Source: an uncultured cyanobacterium
GTDB taxonomy: Bacteria > Cyanobacteriota > Cyanobacteriia > Thermostichales > Thermostichaceae
Direction of reading: 5' to 3'
Length of the DNA stretch: 64,000 bases
NCBI GenBank assembly: GCA_937944885.1
Contig: CALFBB010000020.1
Coordinates: 1 to 64,000 of the forward strand
In this document: positions 48,284 to 57,675 of the stretch, one piece after another
Numbering within the stretch: position 1 is the first letter of the stretch
How the letters are laid out: the number at the start of each line of letters is the position of its first letter
Program-made: the position numbers and the translations under genes
Notes under the pieces: generated by a model
Databases searched by the model: none
Seen by the model: the letters and a program-made list of their open reading frames with translations, nothing else
What the model was told of the DNA's origin: nothing

Positions 48284-50563
48284 ATGGCACAGCTGACTGC
48301 TCCATCCCCTGAGGTTCCGGTTACCCTTTGGCAAGAACGATGGGGGAAACTTGCGGGTACCCTCTTGCGGGATCCGACGCTGGGGTTGGGGCTGATCAGC
48401 TCGATTTTGTTTGTGGTGCTCTTTGTTGCCACGCCCTTGGTGCAGGTGATCGTTCAGGCTTTTTTTGACTCCAGAACAGGGGATCCCAGTCTGGAGTATT
48501 TCCGCCGCTATCTGGACCCGGTTTACCGAGGTCATCAATGGCGGGTCCTTTGGAACACCTTGATCATGGGTAGCTGTACCGCTTTGGGAGGGACTGCTCT
48601 CGGATTGATCTTTGCTTTGACTCTAGCTCGTTGCCGTGTCCCCGGTCAGAGGTGGCTGCATTACCTCAGCCTGCTACCGACGGTTTCCCCACCTTTTGCC
48701 ATTGCCATTGCTGCCATTTTGCTATTCGGTCGTTCGGGATTGGTCACACGGCAGTGGTTGGGGATCCAATTCAGGCCAGGGGTAAACGATATCTATGGTT
48801 TGGATGGCATTATCTTCGTTCAGATCATCACGTTTTTCCCAGTTGCCTATTTGATTTTGCGGGCGCTGCTGGAGCGCATGGATGCGGCGATGGAGGAGGC
48901 AGCCATGAACATGGGCGCCTCCTGCTGGCAGGTTTTGACAACCGTTATCTTCCCCCTGTTGATTCCCGGCCTTGCCGGCTCGGTGCTGCTGCTATTTGTG
49001 GAATCACTGGCGGATCTGGGCAACCCCTTGCTGCTGGGGGGTAATGCCATGGTGCTGTCCAGCGAGATTTTTTTGGCGGTGAATGGACAGTATGACCAGC
49101 AACGGGGAGCGGCTTTTTCCTTGATGCTGTTGCTACCGACACTACTGGTCTTTTTGCTACAGCGCTACTGGGTCAGCCAGCGCTCCTACATCAGTGTTAC
49201 CGGCAAACCCAGTGCCGGACAGATTGCCATTACCGAACCCTGGATCCGTTGGCCCCTGGTGATCCTCACCGGGCTGGGATCCCTGCTCATTTTGGCCCTC
49301 TACGGCTCGATTCTGGTGGGCTCCATCACCCGCCTGTGGGGAATTGACTACAGCCTGGATTGGCAGCATTACCGAGCAGCCTTTAACCGCGGCCTCACCC
49401 CGATTTTGGCTACAACCTTCCTGTCGGTTGCTGCTACCCCTCTGGCGGTGTTGATGGGTATCTTGATTGCCTATTTGGTGGTGCGCAAGAACTTTTGGGG
49501 TAAGCAATCGTTGGATTTTGTCTCCAACCTGGGGGCAGCGGTGCCGGGGACGATCTTGGGCATCGGCTACATTCTGGCTTTTATCCGGCCCCCTTTGCTG
49601 GTGGTGGTGGGGGCAACGGTGATTTTGGCCTGGTATGCCACCTGGAGTGTGTTGGCGCAGCGCTGTTGGGGGGTGCTGCTGCTGGGATCCCTACTGGGTG
49701 CTCTGTTGCGCTGGGTGGGGCCTTCCCTCAGCTATGAGCTATACGTGGGCGGGATTGGCGGCCTCCTTATGGCCATGGGGGGAGTGGTGGGTTGGCATAG
49801 CCGCCTCTGGAAGGGGGGATTGCTGGCGGCTGTGGGTCTCTACTTGGAATTGGCGGTGGTGGAACCCTTTGTTACTGAGCCGATTGGGGTGTGGGGCCGT
49901 ACCCTAGGTGGGGATATGGCCAAGCTGCTGACCTCTGTGCAAGCGATGATTGGGGTGATTTTTCAGCTGCCCTTGACGCTGGTTGGCTTTGTTCTGCTGG
50001 GGGTTGTGGCCCTGGCTTTGCGAGCAGAAGCACGGTTGCTGGGGCGGTTACATCTGGGGTTGGTGGCAGTGAGCTTGGGCTTGGCCTTCGGTTTGATCTT
50101 TGCCGGGGAGCCCTTAGCCTTGGTGGGCACCCCCTACATTGTCATCGCTGCCTATGCGGTGCGCAGTTTACCTACCTCGGTACGGGCAGGTATGGCAGCG
50201 CTGCAGCAGATTGACCCCAGCATTGAAGAAGCCTCCATCAATTTGGGAGCCGACACGCAAACGACTTTCCGGCGGGTGACAGTGCCCTTGATCGTGCCGG
50301 CTTTGTTGGCAGGAGCTATTTTTGCCTTTGCCCGCCACATGACCAGCCTCTCGGCGATCATCTTTTTGACCACCCCCCGCTGGCCAATCTTAACTGCTTG
50401 GATCCTGAGCGAGGTAGAGCAGGGAGGGATGAGCACCGCTGCCGCCTATTCCATGATTTTGATTGCCCTTGTCTTCGGGGCGATTCTGTTGATGACGGCT
50501 TTTGCCGGTCAACAGTTGCGCCAACTGGGTGGGGGATTGGATTTGACAATGGGGGGTGGCTGA
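48284..50563 (+). CDS. Fused double permease of an iron-type ABC transporter with extra membrane block
   Basis: 759 residues; cyanobacterial FutB-type fused permeases are around 520-560. Unit one ends with the EAA loop AAMNMGASCWQVLTTVIFPLL, unit two with EASINLGADTQTTFRRVTVPL. Unit two starts normally (VSNLGAAVPGTILGIGYILAF), but instead of going straight to TPYIVIAAYAVRSLPTSVRA there are about 175 additional residues (nucleotides ~49600-50125) rich in membrane segments (VLLLGSLLGALLRWVG, LAAVGLYLELAVVEPF, LPLTLVGFVLLGVVALAL). It sits between the binding protein and the ATPase (8-bp overlap). Confidence 0.9.
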   Translation: MAQLTAPSPEVPVTLWQERWGKLAGTLLRDPTLGLGLISSILFVVLFVATPLVQVIVQAFFDSRTGDPSLEYFRRYLDPVYRGHQWRVLWNTLIMGSCTALGGTALGLIFALTLARCRVPGQRWLHYLSLLPTVSPPFAIAIAAILLFGRSGLVTRQWLGIQFRPGVNDIYGLDGIIFVQIITFFPVAYLILRALLERMDAAMEEAAMNMGASCWQVLTTVIFPLLIPGLAGSVLLLFVESLADLGNPLLLGGNAMVLSSEIFLAVNGQYDQQRGAAFSLMLLLPTLLVFLLQRYWVSQRSYISVTGKPSAGQIAITEPWIRWPLVILTGLGSLLILALYGSILVGSITRLWGIDYSLDWQHYRAAFNRGLTPILATTFLSVAATPLAVLMGILIAYLVVRKNFWGKQSLDFVSNLGAAVPGTILGIGYILAFIRPPLLVVVGATVILAWYATWSVLAQRCWGVLLLGSLLGALLRWVGPSLSYELYVGGIGGLLMAMGGVVGWHSRLWKGGLLAAVGLYLELAVVEPFVTEPIGVWGRTLGGDMAKLLTSVQAMIGVIFQLPLTLVGFVLLGVVALALRAEARLLGRLHLGLVAVSLGLAFGLIFAGEPLALVGTPYIVIAAYAVRSLPTSVRAGMAALQQIDPSIEEASINLGADTQTTFRRVTVPLIVPALLAGAIFAFARHMTSLSAIIFLTTPRWPILTAWILSEVEQGGMSTAAAYSMILIALVFGAILLMTAFAGQQLRQLGGGLDLTMGGG

Positions 50564-51644
50564 GGTGAGCTACCTGGTCTTTCAGGATATTGAGAAGCGC
50601 TTTAGCTCCCGTGAGGGCAAAGGGCAAGTGGCGGCGGTGCAGAATGTCAATTTGCAAATTGAGCAGGGGGAGTTGATCACCCTGTTGGGGCCCTCCGGTT
50701 GTGGCAAAACCACCACCCTGCGCATGGTAGCCGGGTTTGAATCCCCCAGCCGTGGGGAGATCCTCCTGGCCGGGGAGCGGATCAACCAAAAACCTCCCCA
50801 CCGACGGGAAATGGCGATGGTGTTTCAGAGCTATGCGCTTTTTCCCCATTTGTCGGTGTTTGAGAACGTAGCCTATGGGCTGCGGCTGCGCTCTCTGCTG
50901 GAGATAGAGGTGCGCAAACGGGTGCTGGAGGTGTTGGAGCTGGTGGGCTTAGAGGGATTGGAACACCGCCCGCCGCAACAGCTATCCGGTGGGCAGCAAC
51001 AGCGGGTGGCCTTGGCCCGGGCTTTGGTGCTACAGCCCAAGGTGTTGTTGATGGATGAACCCCTCTCTAACCTAGATGCCAAACTGCGGGAGCAGATGCG
51101 CACCGAAATCCGCCGCATCCAGCAAACCCTGGGCATAACCACCCTCTACGTCACCCATGATCAAGCGGAGGCTATGACCCTGGCGGATCGGATTGTCATT
51201 ATGCATCGCGGCCAGATTGAGCAGGTGGATGTGCCCACCCAGATTTACCAACGCCCAGCTTCTGCTTTTGTGGCGGATTTTATCGGCCAGTCCAATCTCC
51301 TACCTGCTCGGGTGGTTGGTCGAGAGGGGGAAGTTTGGATCATCCAGGCCCTTGAGCAAACGTTTCGTCTTCCCTCCACAGCGCTGGCTAGGCCCCTAGC
51401 GATCGGGGAGGCTGCTCAACTGCTGATCCGACCGGAGGCGGTTTGCCTCCATCCCCGAGGATCCCTGCGAGCAGGGGTGCAACGGGCCACCTACTTGGGA
51501 CCGATAGTGGAGTATGAGCTTACCCTAGGTACCCAACTGCTTACGGTTGTGGACAGGGATCCCTTGCGTCCCCGGATTTATCCGGTGGGGGCGGAGGTTA
51601 ACTTTGACTTTTTGCCCGGCTGCCTTTATCTCCTGCCGGCCTGA
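50556..51644 (+). CDS. Iron-type (FbpC/PotA-like) ABC transporter ATPase
   Basis: 362 residues, start GTG 50556, overlapping the permease stop by 8 bp. Walker A LLGPSGCGKTTTLRMVAGF, Q-loop MVFQSYALFPHLSV, signature QLSGGQQQRVALARALV, Walker B VLLMDEPLSNLD, H-loop VTHDQAEAM. A C-terminal TOBE-type domain (residues about 250-362) follows, as in FbpC, PotA and CysA. Completes a three-gene importer operon. Confidence 0.93.
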   Translation: MAEVSYLVFQDIEKRFSSREGKGQVAAVQNVNLQIEQGELITLLGPSGCGKTTTLRMVAGFESPSRGEILLAGERINQKPPHRREMAMVFQSYALFPHLSVFENVAYGLRLRSLLEIEVRKRVLEVLELVGLEGLEHRPPQQLSGGQQQRVALARALVLQPKVLLMDEPLSNLDAKLREQMRTEIRRIQQTLGITTLYVTHDQAEAMTLADRIVIMHRGQIEQVDVPTQIYQRPASAFVADFIGQSNLLPARVVGREGEVWIIQALEQTFRLPSTALARPLAIGEAAQLLIRPEAVCLHPRGSLRAGVQRATYLGPIVEYELTLGTQLLTVVDRDPLRPRIYPVGAEVNFDFLPGCLYLLPA

Positions 51645-51660
51645 GGCTTTTATCCCTCAT

Positions 51661-52185
51661 CTACTTATCCAATTTCTCGATAAAAGGCCGGATGTCGTTG
51701 AGATCAATATAGCGGTCGGTGGCGTTGCGCAGCTCACGGGCGATCATCCCTTCTGTGGAGACCACTGTAATCTGGGTATTCTTGGAGCGCAACAGTTCAA
51801 CTGCCCGTTCAAAGTCACCATCGCCGCTAAACAAAACAATCTTGTTGTATTGCTCAACCGTGTTAAACATATCGATGACGATTTCGATATCCAGATTCGC
51901 CTTTTGGGAATAGCGCCCAGAGTCATCATCTCGATATTCTTTGAGAAACTTAGTACGCACTGTAAAACCTAGACTAATCAAGGCATCTCGGAATGCCCTT
52001 TGGTCGTGAGGATCCTTGATACCGGTGTACCAAAAAGCATTGACTAGCTCAACATTAGGCTGCGATTTGGCAAAATACTCTAGAACACGGCGCGGATCGA
52101 AAAACCAGCCATTCTTCTGCTGGGCATAAAACATATTGTTGCCGTCAATAAAGATGGAAACCCGAGTAACGGGAGTTTGAAACAT
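51661..52185 (-). CDS. NYN domain protein (LabA/DUF88)
   Basis: 174 residues from ATG 52185. PIN-like NYN nuclease fold: VSIFIDGNNMFYAQQKNGW with the first catalytic Asp, ALISLGFTVRTKFL, KANLDIEIVIDMF and VLFSGDGDFERAVELLRS with the acidic patch. LabA of Synechococcus elongatus, from this family, affects circadian gene expression; other members are ribonucleases. Which role applies here is unknown. It is convergent with the iron ABC operon. Confidence 0.88.
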   Translation of the reverse strand: MFQTPVTRVSIFIDGNNMFYAQQKNGWFFDPRRVLEYFAKSQPNVELVNAFWYTGIKDPHDQRAFRDALISLGFTVRTKFLKEYRDDDSGRYSQKANLDIEIVIDMFNTVEQYNKIVLFSGDGDFERAVELLRSKNTQITVVSTEGMIARELRNATDRYIDLNDIRPFIEKLDK

Positions 52186-52315
52186 AAGAGTTATTTCCAA
52201 AACCTAGGGTGAACCTTGAAAAAAAGAGAACCGGGAGTATTTCCCTACATCCATCAGAGACTGAGAGATGCCAATCCCCTATCATAGCCAATGGAGGGAT
52301 CCCTTGCTAAAGAAG

Positions 52316-53302
52316 CTAGCCGATTAGGGCTGTGCCACCGGAGGCCACAGGGGATTCCGGTTGTCGTAGAGCATAGCTAGCCCCTGGATGCCCTGCCCGG
52401 CTGACGTAGAGTTCCGCCAGTTGTCGGGCCAGGTTGCGGATGCGCCCGATGTAGAGGGTTCGCTCTGCCACTGCAATCACGCCGCGGGCATCGAGCAGGT
52501 TGAAAGTGTGGGAGCATTTGAGCACATAATCATAGGCAGGTAGCAGCAAAGAAACCGCCAGCCGTTCAGGTAAAACTTGTTCCTGAAACTTTTGTTGTGT
52601 CACTTCAATCAATCGTTTGGCCTCTGCTTCATAGCGGCGAAACAGCTCAAATAGCATTTCTGGATCGGAATACTGAAAATTGTAGTGGGACTGTTCCACC
52701 TCATTTTGAAAGTAAATTTGTCCATAGGTAATGTGACCTAGGGCCGGATGTTCACTCCAACAGAGGTCATAAACAGAATCCACCCCCTGTAGATACATAG
52801 CCAGGCGTTCCAATCCATAGGTGATTTCCACAGAGACAGGGCGGCAATCCTGTCCACCCACCTGCTGAAAATAGGTAAATTGGGTCACTTCCATGCCATC
52901 TAACCAGACTTCCCAGCCCACACCCCAAGCCCCTAAAGTGGGAGACTCCCAGTCATCTTCGACAAAACGAATGTCGTGCTCCGCCGGATTAATCCCCAAA
53001 GCGTGCAGGCTATTTAGGTATAAATCTTGAATATCCTCGGGAGAGGGTTTGATCAGCACTTGATATTGGAAATAATGCTGTAGACGATTCGGGTTTTGCC
53101 CGTAGCGCCCGTCGGTGGGACGACGGCAGGGCTCCACATAAGCTACCCGCCAGGGATCCGGCCCCAAGGCTCGCAAAAAGGTATGGGGACTCATGGTGCC
53201 TGCCCCTTTTTCGATGTCATAGGGTTGCAGGATCAAGCAGCCTTGTTCCCCCCAAAAGTGTTGCAATTGAAAAATGAGATTCTGAAAAGGATGGGTTGAC
53301 AT
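52316..53302 (-). CDS. glyQ: Glycyl-tRNA synthetase alpha subunit
   Basis: Catalytic alpha chain of the heterotetrameric bacterial GlyRS, 328 residues. It starts with [20 protein letters not shown] and shows the class II motifs: [19 protein letters not shown] (motif 2), [33 protein letters not shown] (motif 3). The beta chain glyS is not in the window. Lies 61 bp downstream of the Anbu gene on the same strand. Confidence 0.97.
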   Translation of the reverse strand: MSTHPFQNLIFQLQHFWGEQGCLILQPYDIEKGAGTMSPHTFLRALGPDPWRVAYVEPCRRPTDGRYGQNPNRLQHYFQYQVLIKPSPEDIQDLYLNSLHALGINPAEHDIRFVEDDWESPTLGAWGVGWEVWLDGMEVTQFTYFQQVGGQDCRPVSVEITYGLERLAMYLQGVDSVYDLCWSEHPALGHITYGQIYFQNEVEQSHYNFQYSDPEMLFELFRRYEAEAKRLIEVTQQKFQEQVLPERLAVSLLLPAYDYVLKCSHTFNLLDARGVIAVAERTLYIGRIRNLARQLAELYVSRAGHPGASYALRQPESPVASGGTALIG

Positions 53303-53363
53303 AACTAAGAGAGGGAGAACCTAGACACAGAGCAGTTCTTATCCTACCAAGGCCCTTCCCCCC

Positions 53364-54131
53364 TCAGTCGATTAACTCTTCCTCTTGATCTTGGGTATTG
53401 AGATGGGTCCACTCGATGGGAGGCATTTGATCGAAGGCTTGTTTGAGGGAGCTTTCCCACAGTCTGCGGATTTTGGCCAAATAGGGATCCCCCGTACGCA
53501 GGCGGAGGCGATGGGTAACTTTGAGCTCATCGGCTTGCACCATGACCAAGTCAATGGGAGGGCCAACGGAGATGTTGGACTTCATGGTGGAGTCGATGGA
53601 GAGCAGGGCACATTTGGCGGCATCCTCTAGGGAGGTTTCGTAGGAGAGGGTGCGATCCAGGATGGGTTTGCCATATTTGGTTTCCCCCACCTGCAAAAAG
53701 GGAGTCTCGGGTGTGGCCTGAATGCAGTTGCCCTGGTTGTAAATCAAAAACAAGCCTGGACTTTCCCCCTGCACTTGCCCCCCCAACAGTAGGCTACACT
53801 GAGCATCGATGCCATCTTTTTCCAGCCAGGGACGGTCTTGTTCTTGAATGAGACGAATTTTGGAGCCAATGTAGCGGGCAATGTCGTAGAGGTGGGGCAG
53901 GGTGTGCAGGTTGAGGGTTTCCTGTTGACGTAGATCCCGCTGGATCTCGGTGAGCACACTCTGGGTAATGGATAGATTGCCGGAGGTGCAGATCAAGATC
54001 ACCCGCTCTTCTGGCAAAGAGAAATCAAACAATTTTGGATAGGTGGAAACGTAGTCAACCCCTGCATTGGTGCGGGAGTCGGCAGCCATCACCAATCCAG
54101 AGCGCGTGATGATGCCCAGGCAGTAGGTCAT
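53364..54131 (-). CDS. Anbu-type proteasome-related peptidase
   Basis: 255 residues that begin MTYCLGIITRSGLVMAADSR. This is the ancestral beta-subunit (Anbu, bacterial proteasome homologue) family: N-terminal nucleophile fold with Thr2 exposed after Met removal, TNAGVDYVSTYPKLFDF, ILICTSGNLSITQSVL and YGKPILDRTLSYETSLED. In other bacteria Anbu often sits with an ATP-grasp ligase, an alpha-E protein and a transglutaminase; none are adjacent here. Its neighbours are glyQ and a GTPase on the same strand. Function in cyanobacteria is unknown. Confidence 0.9.
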   Translation of the reverse strand: MTYCLGIITRSGLVMAADSRTNAGVDYVSTYPKLFDFSLPEERVILICTSGNLSITQSVLTEIQRDLRQQETLNLHTLPHLYDIARYIGSKIRLIQEQDRPWLEKDGIDAQCSLLLGGQVQGESPGLFLIYNQGNCIQATPETPFLQVGETKYGKPILDRTLSYETSLEDAAKCALLSIDSTMKSNISVGPPIDLVMVQADELKVTHRLRLRTGDPYLAKIRRLWESSLKQAFDQMPPIEWTHLNTQDQEEELID

Positions 54132-54170
54132 AGAAGGAAGGCAGGCTCAGCTTTTCGATTGTAGGGTGCT

Positions 54171-55604
54171 TCAGGCAAGGGCAGATCCTCTGATTTTGTT
54201 ACGGATTTCTTCGCGGATGCGGGCGGTAATAGAGGCTTCATCTAGGTCGGCCAAAATCTGGGCAATGGCGGCTTTGGTTCCCTCCGGCCCCCAACTGGCC
54301 CCTTGGGTGAGGTAGCAGCGGGCCGCTTCCCCAATCACATAGCAGGAAACTCCTGCCAAAACGGCCTGGGTCAAGGCCACTGAGGTGTAGGCGCCCAAGG
54401 AAAATCCGCCCCCGAAGGGAAGGGATCCCCCGAGTAAGGTTTTCAAAGATCCCAACCCCAACAGGGCCACCCATTCACCGGCACCGAGGCTGAGCATGCT
54501 GAGAATAATCTTCTGCAGCAGTTGGGTAGCCCCTTGTGTGCTCATGGGCAGCCCGTACAGACGGGACAAACGCAGGATCAAAGCCACATCGATGGCCAGC
54601 CCCCCCAAGGTATCCAGCAGGGTAACCGGGTTGAGGGCCACTGCCAGCGCTTTGGTGCGGGCTGCGGCGTCAATCAACTCCTGGGCTTTTGCAGAGCGGG
54701 ATTCTAGCTTCCGTTCGATCACCTGCTGATTCAAGCGATCGGCAAACAACAGTGCATTCAAGGCCAAGAGGGAACGCCCCTCCCGGTGCAAGACTTCTAA
54801 GATCTTCAGCCGCAGAGCATCCACCTGTGGGGATCCCACTTCCAGTTGTGCCCCAAAGCTGCCATCCGGTCTTTGTACCAGACGGGGAATGCGGGGGGAG
54901 GCTGCCACCATGACAATTTCATCGGGGGAAAGAATCTGTCGTACCCGTTCGTTGCGGATTTTGTCGTAGATGGCCTGCCGATCCGCCTCGGGATATTGAT
55001 CGATTTTGTTGAATACCAAGAGCATGGGTTTGCCGGCCTCCCGCAGAGCTGACAGGGCTTCAAACTCCACCCGTGTCAAGTCTCCACAGATGACAAACAG
55101 GATCAAGTCCGCCCGCTGCGCCACCTCTTGAGCCAAACGGGCGCGGGTTTCTCCATCCACTTCGTCAAGACCAGGAGTGTCGATTAGCTCTAGACGGGAT
55201 CCCTCCCAGCGGTTCACCTGTACTGACTGCACCGAGGCCGGCGGCAAATAGGATCCCTGCGCTGTCACCGGCTCCGCTTGGCTCTTGGGACGGGTCTCCC
55301 AACTCACTTTCCAGGGGGCAGCCTGCTGGCTACGGGTCACGCCATGGGTAGGTCCTGTTTCAAATACCGATTCCCCCAGTAGCGCATTGAGGAGGGAGGA
55401 TTTACCTCGCCCCACCAAGCCAAAAGCTGCAATGTGGATCACCTCGCTTTCCAGCTTGTCTATAAGGGTTTGCAGGTTGTGCAACTCTGCTTCCAGGCCT
55501 GCAGCCTCTTGGGGTTGTAAGTCCAATTGAGCCACCCATTGGCGGAGACTGCGTTTGGCCTGTTGGTAATTTAGATCATCTTGAAGGGTATTGCGGCGAG
55601 CCAT
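54171..55604 (-). CDS. Dynamin/Era-like GTPase with DUF697 membrane domain
   Basis: 477 residues. G1 is IAAFGLVGRGKSSLLNALLG (about residues 58-77), a Thr-rich switch TGPTHGVTRSQQA, G3 LELIDTPGLDEVDG and G4 LLVFNKIDQYP. The C-terminal 180 residues (AVALNPVTLLDTLGGLAIDVALI, GEWVALLGLG, FGGGFSLGAYTSVAL) match the DUF697 hydrophobic region found on GTPases of this group. A membrane-associated role is likely. The gene is 39 bp upstream of the Anbu gene. Confidence 0.85.
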   Translation of the reverse strand: MARRNTLQDDLNYQQAKRSLRQWVAQLDLQPQEAAGLEAELHNLQTLIDKLESEVIHIAAFGLVGRGKSSLLNALLGESVFETGPTHGVTRSQQAAPWKVSWETRPKSQAEPVTAQGSYLPPASVQSVQVNRWEGSRLELIDTPGLDEVDGETRARLAQEVAQRADLILFVICGDLTRVEFEALSALREAGKPMLLVFNKIDQYPEADRQAIYDKIRNERVRQILSPDEIVMVAASPRIPRLVQRPDGSFGAQLEVGSPQVDALRLKILEVLHREGRSLLALNALLFADRLNQQVIERKLESRSAKAQELIDAAARTKALAVALNPVTLLDTLGGLAIDVALILRLSRLYGLPMSTQGATQLLQKIILSMLSLGAGEWVALLGLGSLKTLLGGSLPFGGGFSLGAYTSVALTQAVLAGVSCYVIGEAARCYLTQGASWGPEGTKAAIAQILADLDEASITARIREEIRNKIRGSALA

Positions 55605-55735
55605 GGTTACAAAAATCAGCCGGTTTGAGAACGTTGCAGGAAATCAGGGGAAAAGCAGCCTTAGCCCAGGCTAGAACAGTGAGTGCAGGCTGATTTCATT
55701 GTTTAGGTTTAGGGCTTTGCAAAAGGAGACTCACC

Positions 55736-56020
55736 ATGGCCAAGGCAGTTTGGAACGGAGTGGTATTGGCGGAAAGCGAACGCTACGAAACAGTGGAAGG
55801 TAACATCTATTTTCCGCCAGAATCCCTCCATCAGGAATATTTTCAGCCCAGTTCTACCCACACCACCTGCCCCTGGAAAGGGGTGGCTAGCTACTATACC
55901 CTCGTGGTGAACGGTCAGGAAAACAAAGATGCCGCCTGGTACTACCCGGATCCGAAACCTGCTGCTGCCAACATCCGCGGCTACGTGGCCTTCTGGAAAG
56001 GGGTAAAGGTGGAAACCTAG
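55736..56020 (+). CDS. DUF427 protein
   Basis: 94 residues with the complete DUF427 pattern: KAVWNGVVLAESERYETVEG, NIYFPPESLHQEYF, STHTTCPWKGVASYYTLVV and AAWYYPDPKPAAANIRGYVAFW. Function unknown; the fold is small and beta-rich with a conserved Cys-Pro-Trp-Lys-Gly. AAAGGAG precedes the ATG. Confidence 0.93.
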   Translation: MAKAVWNGVVLAESERYETVEGNIYFPPESLHQEYFQPSSTHTTCPWKGVASYYTLVVNGQENKDAAWYYPDPKPAAANIRGYVAFWKGVKVET

Positions 56021-56073
56021 CTGCTCCGGCTGATTAAGATGGATTATTAAGGAAAACCTGGAGGGGCAATGTG

Positions 56074-56685
56074 ATGCGGACCGATAGCCTAACCCGTTTG
56101 CGTCAGCGGCAGGGAAGAATCCTTTCTGGCCTCACTCGCTGGTCAGGAGGCCTGTGTATGGCCGGTCTTAGCCTGGTGCTGTTTGGCTGTTCTCCGGCTG
56201 GATTTCGTACCCCGAGGCCTAGCCTCACCAACAGCGGCCTCAACAGCATCTTTCCGGATGGGGAGCCTGCCTTCAGTGGCGATGGCCGTTATTTGGTGTT
56301 TTCCTCCGCCCGCAGCGGTAGCCAGGATATTTTCCTCTACGACACCCAAGAGCGCCGTCTGGTAGATTTGCCTGGCCTCAACTCCAGTGATGTGGCCACC
56401 ACCTCTCCCGATATCAGTGCCGATGGCCGCTACATCGTCTATGTATCGAATGCATTGGGCAAATCGGAGATTTTTCTCTACGACCGGCAAACCCGCAGCG
56501 TCCAAAACATCAGCAGCCGCATAGCCGGAGATGTGCGCAATCCTACCATTAGCGGGGATGGCCGCTTTATTGCCTTCGAGAGCAACGGGCGCGGACAGTG
56601 GAACATTGAGATTTTCGACCGTGGCCCTGCTGCCAGCACTCGCCCGGCTCCTCCTTCCACCTCTAACCCCGGCCCCGACTCGTGA
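56074..56685 (+). CDS. TolB-like PD40 repeat lipoprotein
   Basis: 203 residues from ATG 56074 (GTG 56071 directly before). Signal sequence with lipobox LFGC (Cys39). Three PD40 repeats follow: SGDGRYLVFSSARSGS, SADGRYIVYVSNALGK, SGDGRFIAFESNGRGQ. The proline/serine-rich tail is short. A full TolB propeller has six blades, so this is a half-size version. Sixty-four bp upstream of hisA on the same strand. Confidence 0.85.
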   Translation: MRTDSLTRLRQRQGRILSGLTRWSGGLCMAGLSLVLFGCSPAGFRTPRPSLTNSGLNSIFPDGEPAFSGDGRYLVFSSARSGSQDIFLYDTQERRLVDLPGLNSSDVATTSPDISADGRYIVYVSNALGKSEIFLYDRQTRSVQNISSRIAGDVRNPTISGDGRFIAFESNGRGQWNIEIFDRGPAASTRPAPPSTSNPGPDS

Positions 56686-56748
56686 GTCACTCCTGAAGGG
56701 GAAGGAAATATTTGAATTTGAAAAGGTCAACCCATAGGGATCCCACTC

Positions 56749-57540
56749 ATGCCAGAGGCTGTATCTAAACCTGTTTTCCTGGAGGTGATCCCGGCTATTG
56801 ATCTGCTTGGGGGACAAGTTGTACGCCTTTATCAGGGAGACTATAGTCAGGTGGAGCAGGTAGCTGCCGATCCGCTGGAACAGGCCAAGCACTGGGCTAA
56901 GCAAGGGGCACCTCGTCTGCATGTGGTGGATCTGGATGGGGCCAAAAGCGGGGATCCTGTCAACCTGCCCCTTATCGAGCGCATTGTTGAGCAAGTAGGG
57001 ATCCCGGTTCAGGTGGGAGGCGGTATCCGCTCTCTGGAGCGAGCCCGGCAACTGGTGGGTCTGGGGGTGGAGCGGCTGATTGTCGGCACCCTGGCAGTCG
57101 AAGAACCCACTCTTCTAGAAGCGATAACCACAAGCTTACCCGGTCGCATCTGGGTAGGAATTGATGCTCGCCAAGGCCAAGTTGCCACCCGTGGTTGGCT
57201 CCATACAACTCCCTTACCGGCCACCGATTTGGTGCAAAGGGTGAGCGAACAGGGGGCTGCCGGCATTATCTACACCGACATTCAGCGGGATGGTACCCTG
57301 AGTGGTCCCAATCTGGAACAGTTGCGGCAGATCCTTGCCCTCTCGCCATTGCCGGTGATTGCTTCAGGGGGCATCGGTTCTCTAACGGATTTGCTGGCGC
57401 TACTGAGCTTGCCTGGTTTGGCAGGAGTCATTCTAGGCAAAGCTCTTTACTCAGGTGCAATTCAACTGAAAGAGGCTTTGCGGGCTGTTGGGCCCGGTCG
57501 GTGGCAGGATCTTCCCTCTGAGGATAGCGCCTGGGCCTAG
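56749..57540 (+). CDS. hisA: Phosphoribosylformimino-AICAR isomerase HisA
   Basis: Histidine biosynthesis ProFAR isomerase, 263 residues. TIM-barrel marks: EVIPAIDLLGGQVVRLYQGD with the catalytic Asp, VQVGGGIRSLERARQLV and IIYTDIQRDGTLSGPN with the second Asp, VIASGGIGSLTDLLAL. About 12 residues longer at the start than usual. A GGGATCCC lies in the 5' region. Confidence 0.96.
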   Translation: MPEAVSKPVFLEVIPAIDLLGGQVVRLYQGDYSQVEQVAADPLEQAKHWAKQGAPRLHVVDLDGAKSGDPVNLPLIERIVEQVGIPVQVGGGIRSLERARQLVGLGVERLIVGTLAVEEPTLLEAITTSLPGRIWVGIDARQGQVATRGWLHTTPLPATDLVQRVSEQGAAGIIYTDIQRDGTLSGPNLEQLRQILALSPLPVIASGGIGSLTDLLALLSLPGLAGVILGKALYSGAIQLKEALRAVGPGRWQDLPSEDSAWA

Positions 57541-57675
57541 CAAGGGGAAAAGGGCAAACCGCGAGCATGTGCTCGGTGAGCCACAGCTTTGGCGAAACTT
57601 TGCCATACTGAGAAAACCTTTGTAAACTCTGCCCAAACCTTTGTGAAGGTTGTTTGAACGTTGCTAGGCTTAACC

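Noticed and set aside
56143-57051. 302-codon minus-strand frame
   Set aside because: It is antisense to the PD40 lipoprotein and hisA, both of which have clear family motifs.
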